This document shows, piece by piece, positions 54,178 to 63,472 of a stretch of DNA of 64,000 nt. Where the stretch lies: the NCBI RefSeq assembly GCF_002307495.1, contig NZ_NTMR01000009.1:1-64000 (forward strand), in the 5' to 3' direction. Position 1 is the first letter of the stretch. Each line of letters starts with the position of its first letter. Both the position numbers and the translations under genes were made by a program. The DNA comes from Pseudomonas abyssi. GTDB taxonomy: Bacteria; Pseudomonadota; Gammaproteobacteria; Pseudomonadales; Pseudomonadaceae. A model generated the notes under the pieces. That model was not told the origin of the DNA. It did no database searches and was given only the letters and a program-made list of their open reading frames with translations.

Positions 54178-55047
54178 ATGAACCAGACACTCGAGCTCAA
54201 CACGCCCTGGCGCGCGCGCCTTGCCGCCCGCCTGGAACACCCGCGCTTTCAGTACACCATCACCGCCCTGATCCTTATCAATGCCGTCGTCCTTGGTCTG
54301 GAGACAGCGCCCTCGATCATGCTGCGCTGGGGCGGCCTATTGCGGCTGCTCGACCAGTTGATCCTGACCTGTTTTGTGGTCGAGATTGCCCTGCGCTTTG
54401 TCGCCCATGGCTGGCGTCTGCTGCGCGACCCGTGGGGGGTGTTCGATACCTTGGTGGTGGCGATCGCACTGGTGCCTGCCAGCGGCCCACTGGCGGTACT
54501 GCGCGCCCTGCGCGTGCTGCGGGTACTGCGCCTGGTGTCCATCGTGCCGAGCATGCGCGTGGTCGTGCAGTCACTGCTGGCCTCGCTGCCCGGCATGGGT
54601 AGTATCGTCGCCCTGCTGGGTCTGATCTTCTATGTTGCCGCGGTCATTGCGACGCAGCTGTTCGGCGAGCAGTTTCCGGAGTGGTTCGGCACCCTGGGCG
54701 CCAGCCTGTACACCCTGTTCCAGGTGATGACGCTGGAGAGTTGGTCGATGGGCATTGTCCGCCCGGTGATGGAGACCTATCCCTACGCCTGGCTGTATTT
54801 TGTGCCTTTCATCCTGATTGCCACCTTCATGATGCTGAACCTGTTTATCGCCGTCATCGTCGATGCCATTCAGCATCAACGCGATGCGCTGGAACCGGTG
54901 CAGGAGCCAGTGGAAGACCCTCAGCAACTGCTGCTGGCCGAAGTAAAGGCCCTGCGCAGCGAACTGGCTGAGCTGCGTCAACGTTTGCCGGACCAGGACT
55001 CTGGACCTGACCAGGCAGCTTGCATATCATCAAGCCGCGAACAATAA
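54178..55047 (+). CDS. Bacterial voltage-gated sodium channel (BacNav/NaChBac type)
   Basis: 289 residues with six helices (S1-S6). The S4 voltage sensor has Arg every third residue (R109, R112, R115, R118). The pore carries the selectivity filter TLESWSM (185-191; NaChBac TLESWAS), S6 ends NLFIAVIVDAIQ, and a C-terminal coiled coil (LLLAEVKALRSELAELRQRL) fits tetramer assembly. Predicted Na+-selective inner-membrane channel, which may affect motility or pH homeostasis. It is 45 bases after apt. Confidence 0.9.
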   Translation: MNQTLELNTPWRARLAARLEHPRFQYTITALILINAVVLGLETAPSIMLRWGGLLRLLDQLILTCFVVEIALRFVAHGWRLLRDPWGVFDTLVVAIALVPASGPLAVLRALRVLRVLRLVSIVPSMRVVVQSLLASLPGMGSIVALLGLIFYVAAVIATQLFGEQFPEWFGTLGASLYTLFQVMTLESWSMGIVRPVMETYPYAWLYFVPFILIATFMMLNLFIAVIVDAIQHQRDALEPVQEPVEDPQQLLLAEVKALRSELAELRQRLPDQDSGPDQAACISSSREQ

Positions 55048-55102
55048 CAAAAGGCTGTCACCGGGACGCACTGAGGCAGCCAGCGCGTAGAGGATTCCAC
55101 GC

Positions 55103-55744
55103 ATGAGCAACACGCTGCCGCCCGATACACGGCTATTGCTGATTGATGACCACCAGATCTACCTCGACGGCCTGAGCCTGACCCTCAGCTCGTTGTGTGA
55201 AGGCGTCCAGCTCGACCACGCCCACAACGCCGCCGAGGCGCTCCAGCAAGTGAGCGAACATCCCTATGACCTGATCCTGCTGGACCTGCAATTGCCGGAC
55301 AGCAGCGGTCTGGCGCTACTGCAAAAGTTACGCGCCGCCGACGCCATGGCGCCCATCGCCATCCTCACCGCCAGCAACAGCCCCAGCGATCTGGATGCCG
55401 CCCTGCAGCTGGGCGCGGCCGGCTTCATCAGCAAAACCGCAGACGGCGCAACCTTGCTGCAGGCAGTCACTCAGTTGCTGTATGGCGCGCAGGTGGTGAT
55501 CAGTGATGAGAATCGCCCGCTGGATCGGCAAAGCAGTGCCCGGGAAGTGGGTATAACGCCGCGTCAGCTGGAAATTCTCGACCTGCTCGCCGAGGGGCTG
55601 CCCAACAAACTCATCTGCCAGCGCCTGTCGCTCTCCGAAGATACGGTCAAAACCCACCTCAAGGCGCTGTTTTCGTCACTGGAGAGCCACAACCGCACCG
55701 AGTGCGTCAATCATGCGCGCAAGCTGGGGCTGGTGAGCTTCTGA
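55103..55744 (+). CDS. NarL/LuxR-type response regulator
   Basis: 213 residues. Receiver domain with D61 (LILLDLQLPDSSGL) and acidic pocket DDHQ, then a LuxR-type HTH (about 150-210: TPRQLEILDLLAEGLPNKLI, LSEDTVKTHLKALFSSL). Lies 55 bases after the channel gene and tail-to-tail, 10 bases apart, with a hybrid kinase that may be its partner. Confidence 0.93.
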   Translation: MSNTLPPDTRLLLIDDHQIYLDGLSLTLSSLCEGVQLDHAHNAAEALQQVSEHPYDLILLDLQLPDSSGLALLQKLRAADAMAPIAILTASNSPSDLDAALQLGAAGFISKTADGATLLQAVTQLLYGAQVVISDENRPLDRQSSAREVGITPRQLEILDLLAEGLPNKLICQRLSLSEDTVKTHLKALFSSLESHNRTECVNHARKLGLVSF

Positions 55745-55754
55745 CAGGCGCCGG

Positions 55755-57557
55755 TCAATCAGCGGGGGCCGCGCTCGGCGCCTGCGCCAGCAACTGTTGC
55801 ACGGTGCGTCGCAGGCGCGCAGGCAACACCGGCTTGTAGAGCAACTGGATATCAGCCAGGCGGAGCGCCTCGGTCAGCTCCTCCGAGGTATCTGCGGTCA
55901 CCAGGGCTGCGGGGCCGGCGTAGTCGCCGCGCTCGCGCAGGTGGCGAATCAGCTCCAGGCCGTTGAGTTCACCCTCCAGGCGGAAGTCGCTCAACAGAAT
56001 ATCGACAGCGACCGTGCGCAGCCCCACCAATGCCTCATCGGCACTGGCAAATGCCCAGACAATACAGCCCCAGCTGGACAACAAGGTCTGCATGGCTTCG
56101 CGGCTGACGCGGTCGTTCTCGATCAGCGCGACCTGGCCGCGCAACTGCGGCAGCGCCGCGTTCACCGCTTCCTGCGGCTCTATCTGCCACTCGCCCACCG
56201 GCGCTTCAAACCAGAAGCGGGCACCCTCGCCAACCCGTGACCACAGGCCCGAAGGATAGGCCAGCAAGTGCAGTATCTGCCGGCAGATACTCAGACCCAA
56301 CCCCACTCCCTTGTCCAGGGTACGCGCCGGATTACGCAACTGGGTAAACTCCTCGAAGATACGCTCCTGATCAGCCTCGGCCAGCCCGCAGCCGTTATCG
56401 ACCACGGCAATCCGCAAGCGCGCCTCAACCCGTACCACCTCAATGCGCACCAGACTCGCCTCGGCATGAATCAACGCATTGTTCAGGTAGTTACGCAGCA
56501 GCCGCTCCAGCAGCAGCGGATCACTTTGCACCGCCAGGTGCGCCGGGCACTCAATCTCCAGACGTATGCCCCGGCGCCGGGCGTAGGTTTCCAGGCTGGC
56601 CACCAGCCGCTCAAGCCAGGGCCGCAGGTTGAAGGAGCGGGTTTGCGGACGGACCATGCCGACACTCAAGCGCGAGATATCCAGCAACGAATTCAGCATC
56701 GCCTGCAATAACTGGGTCGAGTCGGTCAGACGTTCCACGGTGCGCCGCGCTTCGCCCTCCAGCACCTGATCCTGCAGGTGCTGGATAAACAGCAGCATGG
56801 CATGCAAAGGCTGGCGCAGGTCATGGCTGGCGGTCGCCAGAAAGTGGGTCTTGCTCTGGCTTTCGCGCTCGGCACGGCGTCGTGCCGCTTCCAGCAACTG
56901 CTCGTTAACAAAGCTCTGCCGCTGCAGGTACTCGTAGATATAGGCGCCCAGCGAGCCCATCAGGGCAAAGCTGCTCAGAAAAATGCCGTCGGATATGACC
57001 CGTGCTGGCTCACTGCCAGAGAGCTGGGCGGCAGCCAGATAGCTCAGCACAATCGCCCAGGAACCGATCACCGCGTGGCGCATGGGCAGCGCCAACAGGA
57101 AGAACCCCGACAGCAATACCAGATAGAGGCCATCGTGCGTCACACGGATGGGCACCTCAGCCAGCCGCGCAACGGTAATCACCATCACCACCATCAGGCC
57201 GGAGCAGCAATAAGCCAGTGTCGATACCGCAAAGGCCCGCGCCGGCCTTACCCGGCCGGGCCGGTTGCCGTACCAGATGGCCAAGCACACCAGCACCAGC
57301 GCCACCGCTCGAATACTCAAGGTATAACGCGCCACCTCAGGCGGCAGGTAAAGATGGTCAAGCCACATGAACAGCAGCATGAACAGGACGGATGAGGCCG
57401 CTACGACCACCACACGTCCCGCCATCTTTACATGCAGGTAGTGCTGAAAGGCCTGCTCCAGCGGGCCGCTGAAGCGCAGCCTTGCAAAGCCGCGCTGTTG
57501 CGCCAGCAGCGCAGGTTCATCAATGCCGACGGCGGCAGAGGCAGTAATCGAGGTCAT
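55755..57557 (-). CDS. Hybrid histidine kinase with membrane N-terminus
   Basis: 600 residues. About six membrane segments (48-210), HisKA with H245 (LATASHDLRQPLHA), HATPase_c (GVGLGLSICRQILHL, N box LLRNYLNNALIHAE) and a C-terminal receiver with D524 (ILLSDFRLEGELNG). This layout is like the NahK/ErcS kinases of pseudomonads, which often pass phosphate to a LuxR-type regulator or HptB. The adjacent response regulator may be the target. Input unknown. Confidence 0.9.
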   Translation of the reverse strand: MTSITASAAVGIDEPALLAQQRGFARLRFSGPLEQAFQHYLHVKMAGRVVVVAASSVLFMLLFMWLDHLYLPPEVARYTLSIRAVALVLVCLAIWYGNRPGRVRPARAFAVSTLAYCCSGLMVVMVITVARLAEVPIRVTHDGLYLVLLSGFFLLALPMRHAVIGSWAIVLSYLAAAQLSGSEPARVISDGIFLSSFALMGSLGAYIYEYLQRQSFVNEQLLEAARRRAERESQSKTHFLATASHDLRQPLHAMLLFIQHLQDQVLEGEARRTVERLTDSTQLLQAMLNSLLDISRLSVGMVRPQTRSFNLRPWLERLVASLETYARRRGIRLEIECPAHLAVQSDPLLLERLLRNYLNNALIHAEASLVRIEVVRVEARLRIAVVDNGCGLAEADQERIFEEFTQLRNPARTLDKGVGLGLSICRQILHLLAYPSGLWSRVGEGARFWFEAPVGEWQIEPQEAVNAALPQLRGQVALIENDRVSREAMQTLLSSWGCIVWAFASADEALVGLRTVAVDILLSDFRLEGELNGLELIRHLRERGDYAGPAALVTADTSEELTEALRLADIQLLYKPVLPARLRRTVQQLLAQAPSAAPAD

Positions 57558-57714
57558 GCAGATCAGGGCCCGTTGTTGTTATCAGTGTGGCCAATATATC
57601 GAGACGTTATATAGCACATCGTCTACGACGTTAAATAATTTAAAAACAATGCGTTACCAGCACAAACTCTGGCTATGCTTGAGAATAGGACGCTAACTGA
57701 CAGGACGTAACTGC

Positions 57715-58227
57715 ATGTCTGCCAACCTCCTCACTCATCCAACGCAACACAGCTCGTCGTCACCCGCTCCCTCCGCAGAGCCCAGTCGCTACCTCTGTCA
57801 GCAACAACTCCTGCCGGTCATGCAGTACCTCCAGCTCGACTGCCCGCAGCTGCAGCAACTGCTGGTCGGCACGCTGCTGTGCATGTCCGCGCTGCCAGCG
57901 CCCCAACGCGCAGCCGAGGCCATCGGCCCCTTTGGTATCCCGCCGAGACTGCACACGCTGATCTGGGACGACTACCTCGCCTACCAGCCCGACCTGGCCA
58001 GCAAGGTTCGAGGCCTGGCCAGCCAGCACTGCTTCCTGACCGACCCGCATGCCGAGCTGGGTTACAACCTCGGCTACGCCGCAGCCATTGCCTGGCTGAT
58101 CTACCAGCGCCAGCACATGCTCCCCGGCGAGCAAAGCGATCTGGCTAGCCTAGCGCGAATCTGGGAAGCCTCCTACCCCCATAGGGGTGGCCACGCCGAG
58201 GACTTCCAGCGCGCCTGGCTTGCCTGA
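57715..58227 (+). CDS. Hypothetical protein
   Basis: 170 residues, predicted cytosolic and helical; no recognised family. Segments such as PFGIPPRLHTLIWDDYLAYQ, RGLASQHCFLTDPHAELGYN and AAAIAWLIYQRQHM could be conserved. Preceded by the AT-rich region 57558-57714 shared with the divergent kinase. A 6-bp hairpin (CAGGCC-AATGA-GGCCTG) follows at 58235-58251 without a T run. Confidence 0.65.
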   Translation: MSANLLTHPTQHSSSSPAPSAEPSRYLCQQQLLPVMQYLQLDCPQLQQLLVGTLLCMSALPAPQRAAEAIGPFGIPPRLHTLIWDDYLAYQPDLASKVRGLASQHCFLTDPHAELGYNLGYAAAIAWLIYQRQHMLPGEQSDLASLARIWEASYPHRGGHAEDFQRAWLA

Positions 58228-58439
58228 CCCGTCGCAGGCCAATGAGGCCTGATCAGACAGCCGCGCCGGGGGCGTTGACGCAACAGGCACGCACGCCAAA
58301 GGACGGCCGACTCTGGCACCTGAACCCCATCAATGGCGCACCATCAAGCAACCCGATACCGGCTTGACCCTTGCCTGGCACTGGCGCATTGTCGGCGGCA
58401 CAGTCGTCGGCCGACGGCCCTGACCAGAGGACAACAACA

Positions 58440-59474
58440 ATGCCCCAGACTTCCGACATCAATCGCCAGATACTGCTGGAATCCCGCCCGATTGGCGCCC
58501 CTACCCAAGCCAACTTCCGCATGGTGGAAACACCTGTCCCCGCCGTGAGTGCCGGGCAAATGCTGCTGCGCAACCGCTGGATGTCGCTTGACCCCTACAT
58601 GCGTGGACGCATGAGTGACGCCAAGTCCTACGCCGACCCGGTACCGGTTGGTGGCGTAATGACCTGCGGCACCGTCAGCGAAGTGGTCAGCTCAGAACTG
58701 GAAGGCTACGCTCCGGGCGACCTGGTCATGTGCTTTGCCTCCGGCTGGCAGGATTACACCCTCTCCGATGGCAGCATGGTATTTCGCCTGGACCGCAACA
58801 TGCCCGAGCCCTCACAGGCCCTGGGCGTGCTCGGCATGCCCGGCTTCACCGGCTACATGGGCTTGACCGATATCGGCCAACCCAAGGTCGGCGAAACCGT
58901 GGTTGTCGGTGCAGCAACCGGCCCGGTCGGCACCGTCGTCGGCCAGGTCGCCAAGATTCTGGGCTGTCAGGTGGTCGGCATCGCCGGCGGCTCAGAGAAG
59001 TGCGAGTACGCCGTGAAGGAGCTGGGGTTTGACGCCTGCATCGACCACAAGGACCCGGCCATGGCCGAGAAACTGGCCGCAGCCTGCCCCAAGGGCATCG
59101 ACGTGTACTTTGAGAACGTCGGCGGCAAGGTGTTCGACGCGGTCATGCCGCTGCTCAACGCCCACGCCCGCATCCCCCTGTGCGGCCTGATTGCCCAGTA
59201 CAACGCCACCAGCCTGCCAGAGGGCCCCGATCGCCTGCCGCAGCTGATGCGCCTGATACTCAGCCAGCGTATCCGCATGCAGGGCTTTATCATCTTCGAC
59301 AACTACGGCCACTGCTATCCCGAGTTCCTGAAGACCATGACGCCCTGGGTGGCCGAGGGCAAGGTGCGGGTGAAAGAAGACCGTGTAGAAGGACTGGAAA
59401 ACGCCCCCGATGCCTTTATCGGCCTGCTCGAAGGGAAAAACTTCGGCAAGCTGGTGGTCAAGATCGCCGACTGA
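58440..59474 (+). CDS. NADP-dependent oxidoreductase, CurA/prostaglandin-reductase type
   Basis: 344 residues of the zinc-free medium-chain reductase family. N-terminal MDR domain (LESRPIGAPTQANFRMVETPVP, NRWMSLDPYMRGRMSD) and Rossmann domain with GAATGPVGTVVGQVAKILGCQVVGIAGG and the NADP-binding KCEYA. Reduces C=C bonds of alkenals or enones. ATG at 58440 has an AGAGG Shine-Dalgarno. Standalone. Confidence 0.9.
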   Translation: MPQTSDINRQILLESRPIGAPTQANFRMVETPVPAVSAGQMLLRNRWMSLDPYMRGRMSDAKSYADPVPVGGVMTCGTVSEVVSSELEGYAPGDLVMCFASGWQDYTLSDGSMVFRLDRNMPEPSQALGVLGMPGFTGYMGLTDIGQPKVGETVVVGAATGPVGTVVGQVAKILGCQVVGIAGGSEKCEYAVKELGFDACIDHKDPAMAEKLAAACPKGIDVYFENVGGKVFDAVMPLLNAHARIPLCGLIAQYNATSLPEGPDRLPQLMRLILSQRIRMQGFIIFDNYGHCYPEFLKTMTPWVAEGKVRVKEDRVEGLENAPDAFIGLLEGKNFGKLVVKIAD

Positions 59475-59516
59475 TCTGTCAGCCGGTTCAGCTGGCGCCC
59501 GTCAACCGGCGGGCGC

Positions 59517-61043
59517 TCACTCCCACTCCCGGTTAGCCAGATAGCACGTTACCCGCGCGCGTTGAGCCTCGGTCAGGTGCAGGCCCAACTTGCTGCGGCG
59601 CCACAATAGCGTATCGGCATCCTCGGTCCACTCGCGCTCGCGCAGATAACGAATCTCGCGCTCGGTCAGCCCGGCGCCAAAGTCCTCCCCCATATCCTCG
59701 GCACAGGTCATCCCGCGCAGGAACACGCGACACAGCGTGCCGTAACTGCGCGCATAGCGCGTGCGCTGCGCCTCGGTAAGCCAGGGGTAGGTCTGCGCCA
59801 GTTCCGCCTGCAATGCCGCCTGCGTGTCGAAGTCTCCGCCGGCCAGCGCATGCTCGGCCGTCCAGGCTGGGCCTACCGCCGGAAACCAGCGCTGCAGGCG
59901 GTCCAGCGCCTGCTCGGCCAGCTGTCGATAGGTCGTCAGCTTGCCGCCAAACACGGCCAGCAGCGGCGCCTGCCCCGGCTCGGCGTCCAGGGTCAGGCTG
60001 TAATCACGGCTGACCTCTGCCGCGTTCGCCGTGGCGCTGCTGATCAACGGGCGCACCCCGGCAAACCGATGCACAATGTCCGACGCGCGCAACTGCCGCT
60101 TGAAGTGCGCGTTGACCACCTCCAGCAGGTAGTCGATCTCGGCCTGTTCCGGCTCCACCGACGCCGGATCACCCTGAAAGTCCACATCGGTGGTACCAAT
60201 CAGCGAGAAGACGCCTTCGTAGGGCAGTACAAAGACAATCCGCTGGTCCTCGTTCTGCAGGATGTAAGCCTCACTGCCGCGGTGCAGCTGTGGCACCACG
60301 ATATGGCTGCCCTTGACCAAACGCACGCCATGCGGCGAGCGGGCATTGACCACCCGCTCCATCACCCGCGCCGCCCAGGGACCAGCGGCATTGACCAGCG
60401 CCCGCGCCAGCACGGTGCGGCGCTCACCTGCCGCGCTTTCCAGCTCCACCTCCCACAGATCATTGCGGCGCCGCGCCGCGATGCAGCGGGTACGCAGACA
60501 GATCTCGGCGCCCAGGCTGGCCGCTTGCACCGCATTGAGCGCCACCAGCCTCGCATCGTCAGCCCAGCAATCGGAATACTCGAATGCGTAGTCGATGATC
60601 GGGTTAAGCACGCCCTGGCCGTTCAGCGCCTTGCCGGAGGAACCGGGCAGACTGGTGCGCCGATGCAGATGGTCATACAAAAACAGGCCGGCGCGCAGCA
60701 TCCAGCGCGGGCGCAGGTGCGGACGATGCGGCAACACAAAGCGCAGCGGCCAGATCAGATGCGGTGCCTTGGCCATCAACACCTCGCGCTCACCCAGTGC
60801 AGCGCGCACCAGGCCAAACTCGTAATGCTCCAGATAACGCAAACCACCGTGCACCAGCTTGCTGCTGGCCGAGGAGGTATGTGCGGCCAGATCGTGCTGC
60901 TCACACAACAGCACCGACAGACCGCGGCCGGCCGCATCATTGGCAATGCCTGCACCATTGATACCGCCGCCAATCACCAGTAGATCCAGCACCGCCATGG
61001 GCGTAGATTGGCGTCGTCGTTCCTCTGGGTGTGGCGAGAGCAT
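59517..61043 (-). CDS. glpD: Aerobic glycerol-3-phosphate dehydrogenase
   Basis: 508 residues from the ATG at 61043 (AAGGA Shine-Dalgarno). FAD motif DLLVIGGGINGAGIANDAAGRGLSVLLCE near the N-terminus, HTSSASSKLVHGGLRYLE, and the family C-terminus. Oxidises glycerol-3-phosphate to DHAP and feeds the quinone pool. Divergent from ybaK-glpK. Confidence 0.95.
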   Translation of the reverse strand: MLSPHPEERRRQSTPMAVLDLLVIGGGINGAGIANDAAGRGLSVLLCEQHDLAAHTSSASSKLVHGGLRYLEHYEFGLVRAALGEREVLMAKAPHLIWPLRFVLPHRPHLRPRWMLRAGLFLYDHLHRRTSLPGSSGKALNGQGVLNPIIDYAFEYSDCWADDARLVALNAVQAASLGAEICLRTRCIAARRRNDLWEVELESAAGERRTVLARALVNAAGPWAARVMERVVNARSPHGVRLVKGSHIVVPQLHRGSEAYILQNEDQRIVFVLPYEGVFSLIGTTDVDFQGDPASVEPEQAEIDYLLEVVNAHFKRQLRASDIVHRFAGVRPLISSATANAAEVSRDYSLTLDAEPGQAPLLAVFGGKLTTYRQLAEQALDRLQRWFPAVGPAWTAEHALAGGDFDTQAALQAELAQTYPWLTEAQRTRYARSYGTLCRVFLRGMTCAEDMGEDFGAGLTEREIRYLREREWTEDADTLLWRRSKLGLHLTEAQRARVTCYLANREWE

Positions 61044-61234
61044 GCAAGGTCCTTTTATCAGCGGTGCCTGGGCGCCCAAGGTGCGCCATGGCAACAACCC
61101 GTGGCGACCGGCGCTATCTGTTGTACAACGCCACGCAGCCAGCAGCAAGCTGGCGAGCGTGACCAGCCGCACAGAGCTTGGCCGATGAGCGCCTGCGGTT
61201 TAACCTTGCAGCATCACCCGGCACAGATGACAAC

Positions 61235-61705
61235 ATGACGCCCGCAACCAAACTGCTCGACAAGGCCAAGGTGGCCTACCAGCTGCACCGCTACACCCAC
61301 GACCCGCAGGCTGAATCCTACGGCAGCGAAGCCGCCGACAAGCTCGGGCTGGAGCACCGACGCGTGTTCAAGACCCTGCTGGCCGCCAGCGAAACCGGTG
61401 AGCTGCTGGTTGCGGTGGTTCCCGTCTCGGACAAGCTGAACCTCAAGGCACTGGCCAGCGCCGCCAAGGTAAAGAAAACCGCCATGGCCGATCCGGCGGC
61501 CGCCCAGCGCAGCACCGGCTATCTGCTCGGCGGCATCAGCCCACTCGGCCAGAAGAAACGCCTGCGTACCTTTATTGATAGCAGCGCCGCAGACTGGGAC
61601 AGTATTTTTGTCAGCGGCGGCCGGCGCGGGCTGGAAATCGAACTCAACGCCAGCGACCTGCAGGCCCAGACCAACGCTCAGCTATGCGAGCTGTGCCGCG
61701 ACTGA
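61235..61705 (+). CDS. ybaK: Cys-tRNA(Pro) deacylase YbaK
   Basis: 156 residues from ATG 61235 ([13 protein letters not shown] matches the family N-terminus; the frame is open to 61178). Conserved Lys in RVFKTLLA, and [15 protein letters not shown]. Hydrolyses mischarged Cys-tRNA(Pro). Thirty-five bases before glpK, so the two may be cotranscribed. Confidence 0.92.
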   Translation: MTPATKLLDKAKVAYQLHRYTHDPQAESYGSEAADKLGLEHRRVFKTLLAASETGELLVAVVPVSDKLNLKALASAAKVKKTAMADPAAAQRSTGYLLGGISPLGQKKRLRTFIDSSAADWDSIFVSGGRRGLEIELNASDLQAQTNAQLCELCRD

Positions 61706-61739
61706 ACCCTACTCACAAGCATCCGACCAGGACACCAAC

Positions 61740-63221
61740 ATGGCCAAGCCGATCCTCGCCATAGACCAGGGCACCACCAGCAGCCGCGCCATTCTGTTTG
61801 CCGCCGATGGCAGCCCGCAGCACAGCGCCCAGCAGGAGTTTGCCCAGCACTTCCCGGCAGACGGCTGGGTCGAGCACGACGGCGAAGACATCTGGCAATC
61901 CACCCTCGCCGTCTGTCGTGAGGTCCTCGACAAGGCCGGCATCAGCGCCAGCGAGGTGGCCGGCATCGGCATTACCAATCAGCGCGAAACCACCTTGCTG
62001 TGGGATGCCGAGAGCGGCGAACTGCTGCACCACGCCATCGTCTGGCAGGATCGCCGCACAGCGGATTTCTGCGCCCGCCTCAAGGCAGACGGCCACGAGA
62101 CACTGATCAGCGAGCGCACCGGCCTGCTGATTGACCCCTACTTTTCCGCTACCAAACTGCGCTGGCTGCTCGATGAAGTGCCCGACGCCCGAGCCCGCGC
62201 CGAACGGGGCGAGCTGCGCTTCGGCACTGTCGACTGCTTCCTGCTCTGGCGTCTGACCGGCGGCCAGGTACACCGCACCGACGCCACCAACGCCTCACGC
62301 ACCATGCTGTTCAACATCCACACCCAGCAGTGGGATGAGGAGCTGCTGTCGCTGCTCGACATTCCGGCCAGTCTGTTGCCCGAGGTGATGGACAGCGCCG
62401 CCGACTTTGGCCAGACAGACGCCAGCGTGCTGGGTGCCAGTGTGCCCGTGTGCGGTATCGCCGGCGACCAGCAGGCCGCACTGATCGGCCAGGCGTGTTT
62501 CAGCCCCGGCATGGTCAAAAGCACCTACGGCACCGGCTGCTTTATGGTGATGAATACCGGCGACACGCCAATCCGCTCGCAGAACCGCCTGCTGACCACC
62601 GTTGGCTATCGCCTGAAAGGCCAGACCACCTATGCCCTGGAGGGCAGCATTTTTGTGGCCGGCGCCGCCATCCAGTGGCTGCGCGACGGCCTCAAGCTGA
62701 TCCAGCACGCCGGCGAGACCGAAGCCCTGGCACGCCAGGCCGGCGACCACAACGGCGTCTACCTGGTACCCGCCTTTACCGGCCTCGGCGCGCCCTACTG
62801 GGACCCGGCCGCGCGCGGCGCCATCTTCGGCCTGACCCGCGACACCGGGATCGCCCAGATCGTTGCTGCCGGTCTGCAATCAGTCTGCTTCCAGACCCGC
62901 GATCTGCTTGACGCCATGCAAGCCGACGGCGCCCAGAACACTGCCGCCCTGCGTGTGGACGGCGGCATGGTGATCAACAACTGGGTCGTGCAGGAGCTGG
63001 CCAACATCCTCGGCGTCACCGTCGATCGCCCCCAGGTCACCGAAACAACCGCCCTGGGCGCCGCCTACCTGGCCGGCCTGCAACTTGGCATCTTCAAGAA
63101 CCTGGACGACATCGCCAGCCACTGGGCCTGCGAACGCACCTTCACCCCGGTGATGGCCGAAGAACAGCGCAGCGCGCTGTACGAAGGCTGGCTGGACGCA
63201 ATCCGGCGGGTGCGGGAGTAA
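61740..63221 (+). CDS. glpK: Glycerol kinase
   Basis: 493 residues. FGGY family motifs: [40 protein letters not shown], and [14 protein letters not shown]. Phosphorylates glycerol to glycerol-3-phosphate for GlpD. Start at 61740 with AGGA upstream. glpF and glpR are not in this window. Confidence 0.96.
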   Translation: MAKPILAIDQGTTSSRAILFAADGSPQHSAQQEFAQHFPADGWVEHDGEDIWQSTLAVCREVLDKAGISASEVAGIGITNQRETTLLWDAESGELLHHAIVWQDRRTADFCARLKADGHETLISERTGLLIDPYFSATKLRWLLDEVPDARARAERGELRFGTVDCFLLWRLTGGQVHRTDATNASRTMLFNIHTQQWDEELLSLLDIPASLLPEVMDSAADFGQTDASVLGASVPVCGIAGDQQAALIGQACFSPGMVKSTYGTGCFMVMNTGDTPIRSQNRLLTTVGYRLKGQTTYALEGSIFVAGAAIQWLRDGLKLIQHAGETEALARQAGDHNGVYLVPAFTGLGAPYWDPAARGAIFGLTRDTGIAQIVAAGLQSVCFQTRDLLDAMQADGAQNTAALRVDGGMVINNWVVQELANILGVTVDRPQVTETTALGAAYLAGLQLGIFKNLDDIASHWACERTFTPVMAEEQRSALYEGWLDAIRRVRE

Positions 63222-63227
63222 GCAGCA

Positions 63228-63367
63228 CTGAATTCCCGCCTTCGCCGAAATGACGGATATGTGCATACCCGCCCCTCTGAATCCCCCACACCCGGTCATC
63301 CCCGCGAAGGCGGGGATCCAGATCGACGTCAGAGACAGCACTGAGCGCCCGCCTGCGCGGGAATGAC
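63228..63367. repeat. REP/REPIN-like inverted elements after glpK
   Basis: Three related ~27-bp units: 63228-63254 (GAATTCCCGCC...ATGAC), 63295-63321 in opposite orientation (GTCATCCCCGCGAAGGCGGGGATCC) and 63341-63367 (GCGCCCGCC...ATGAC). The middle unit has a strong internal palindrome. The outer two are direct repeats. Typical of intergenic REP pairs. Confidence 0.8.
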
Positions 63368-63472
63368 GGTGGCGTGTTGGCGCCACGCTGGGTTAACCAG
63401 AAAAACGTGGCGCACCCAGGCTCATGGACGCTGCCTGCGCACCCACACCGCCAATGACGGCATCGAGTACCG

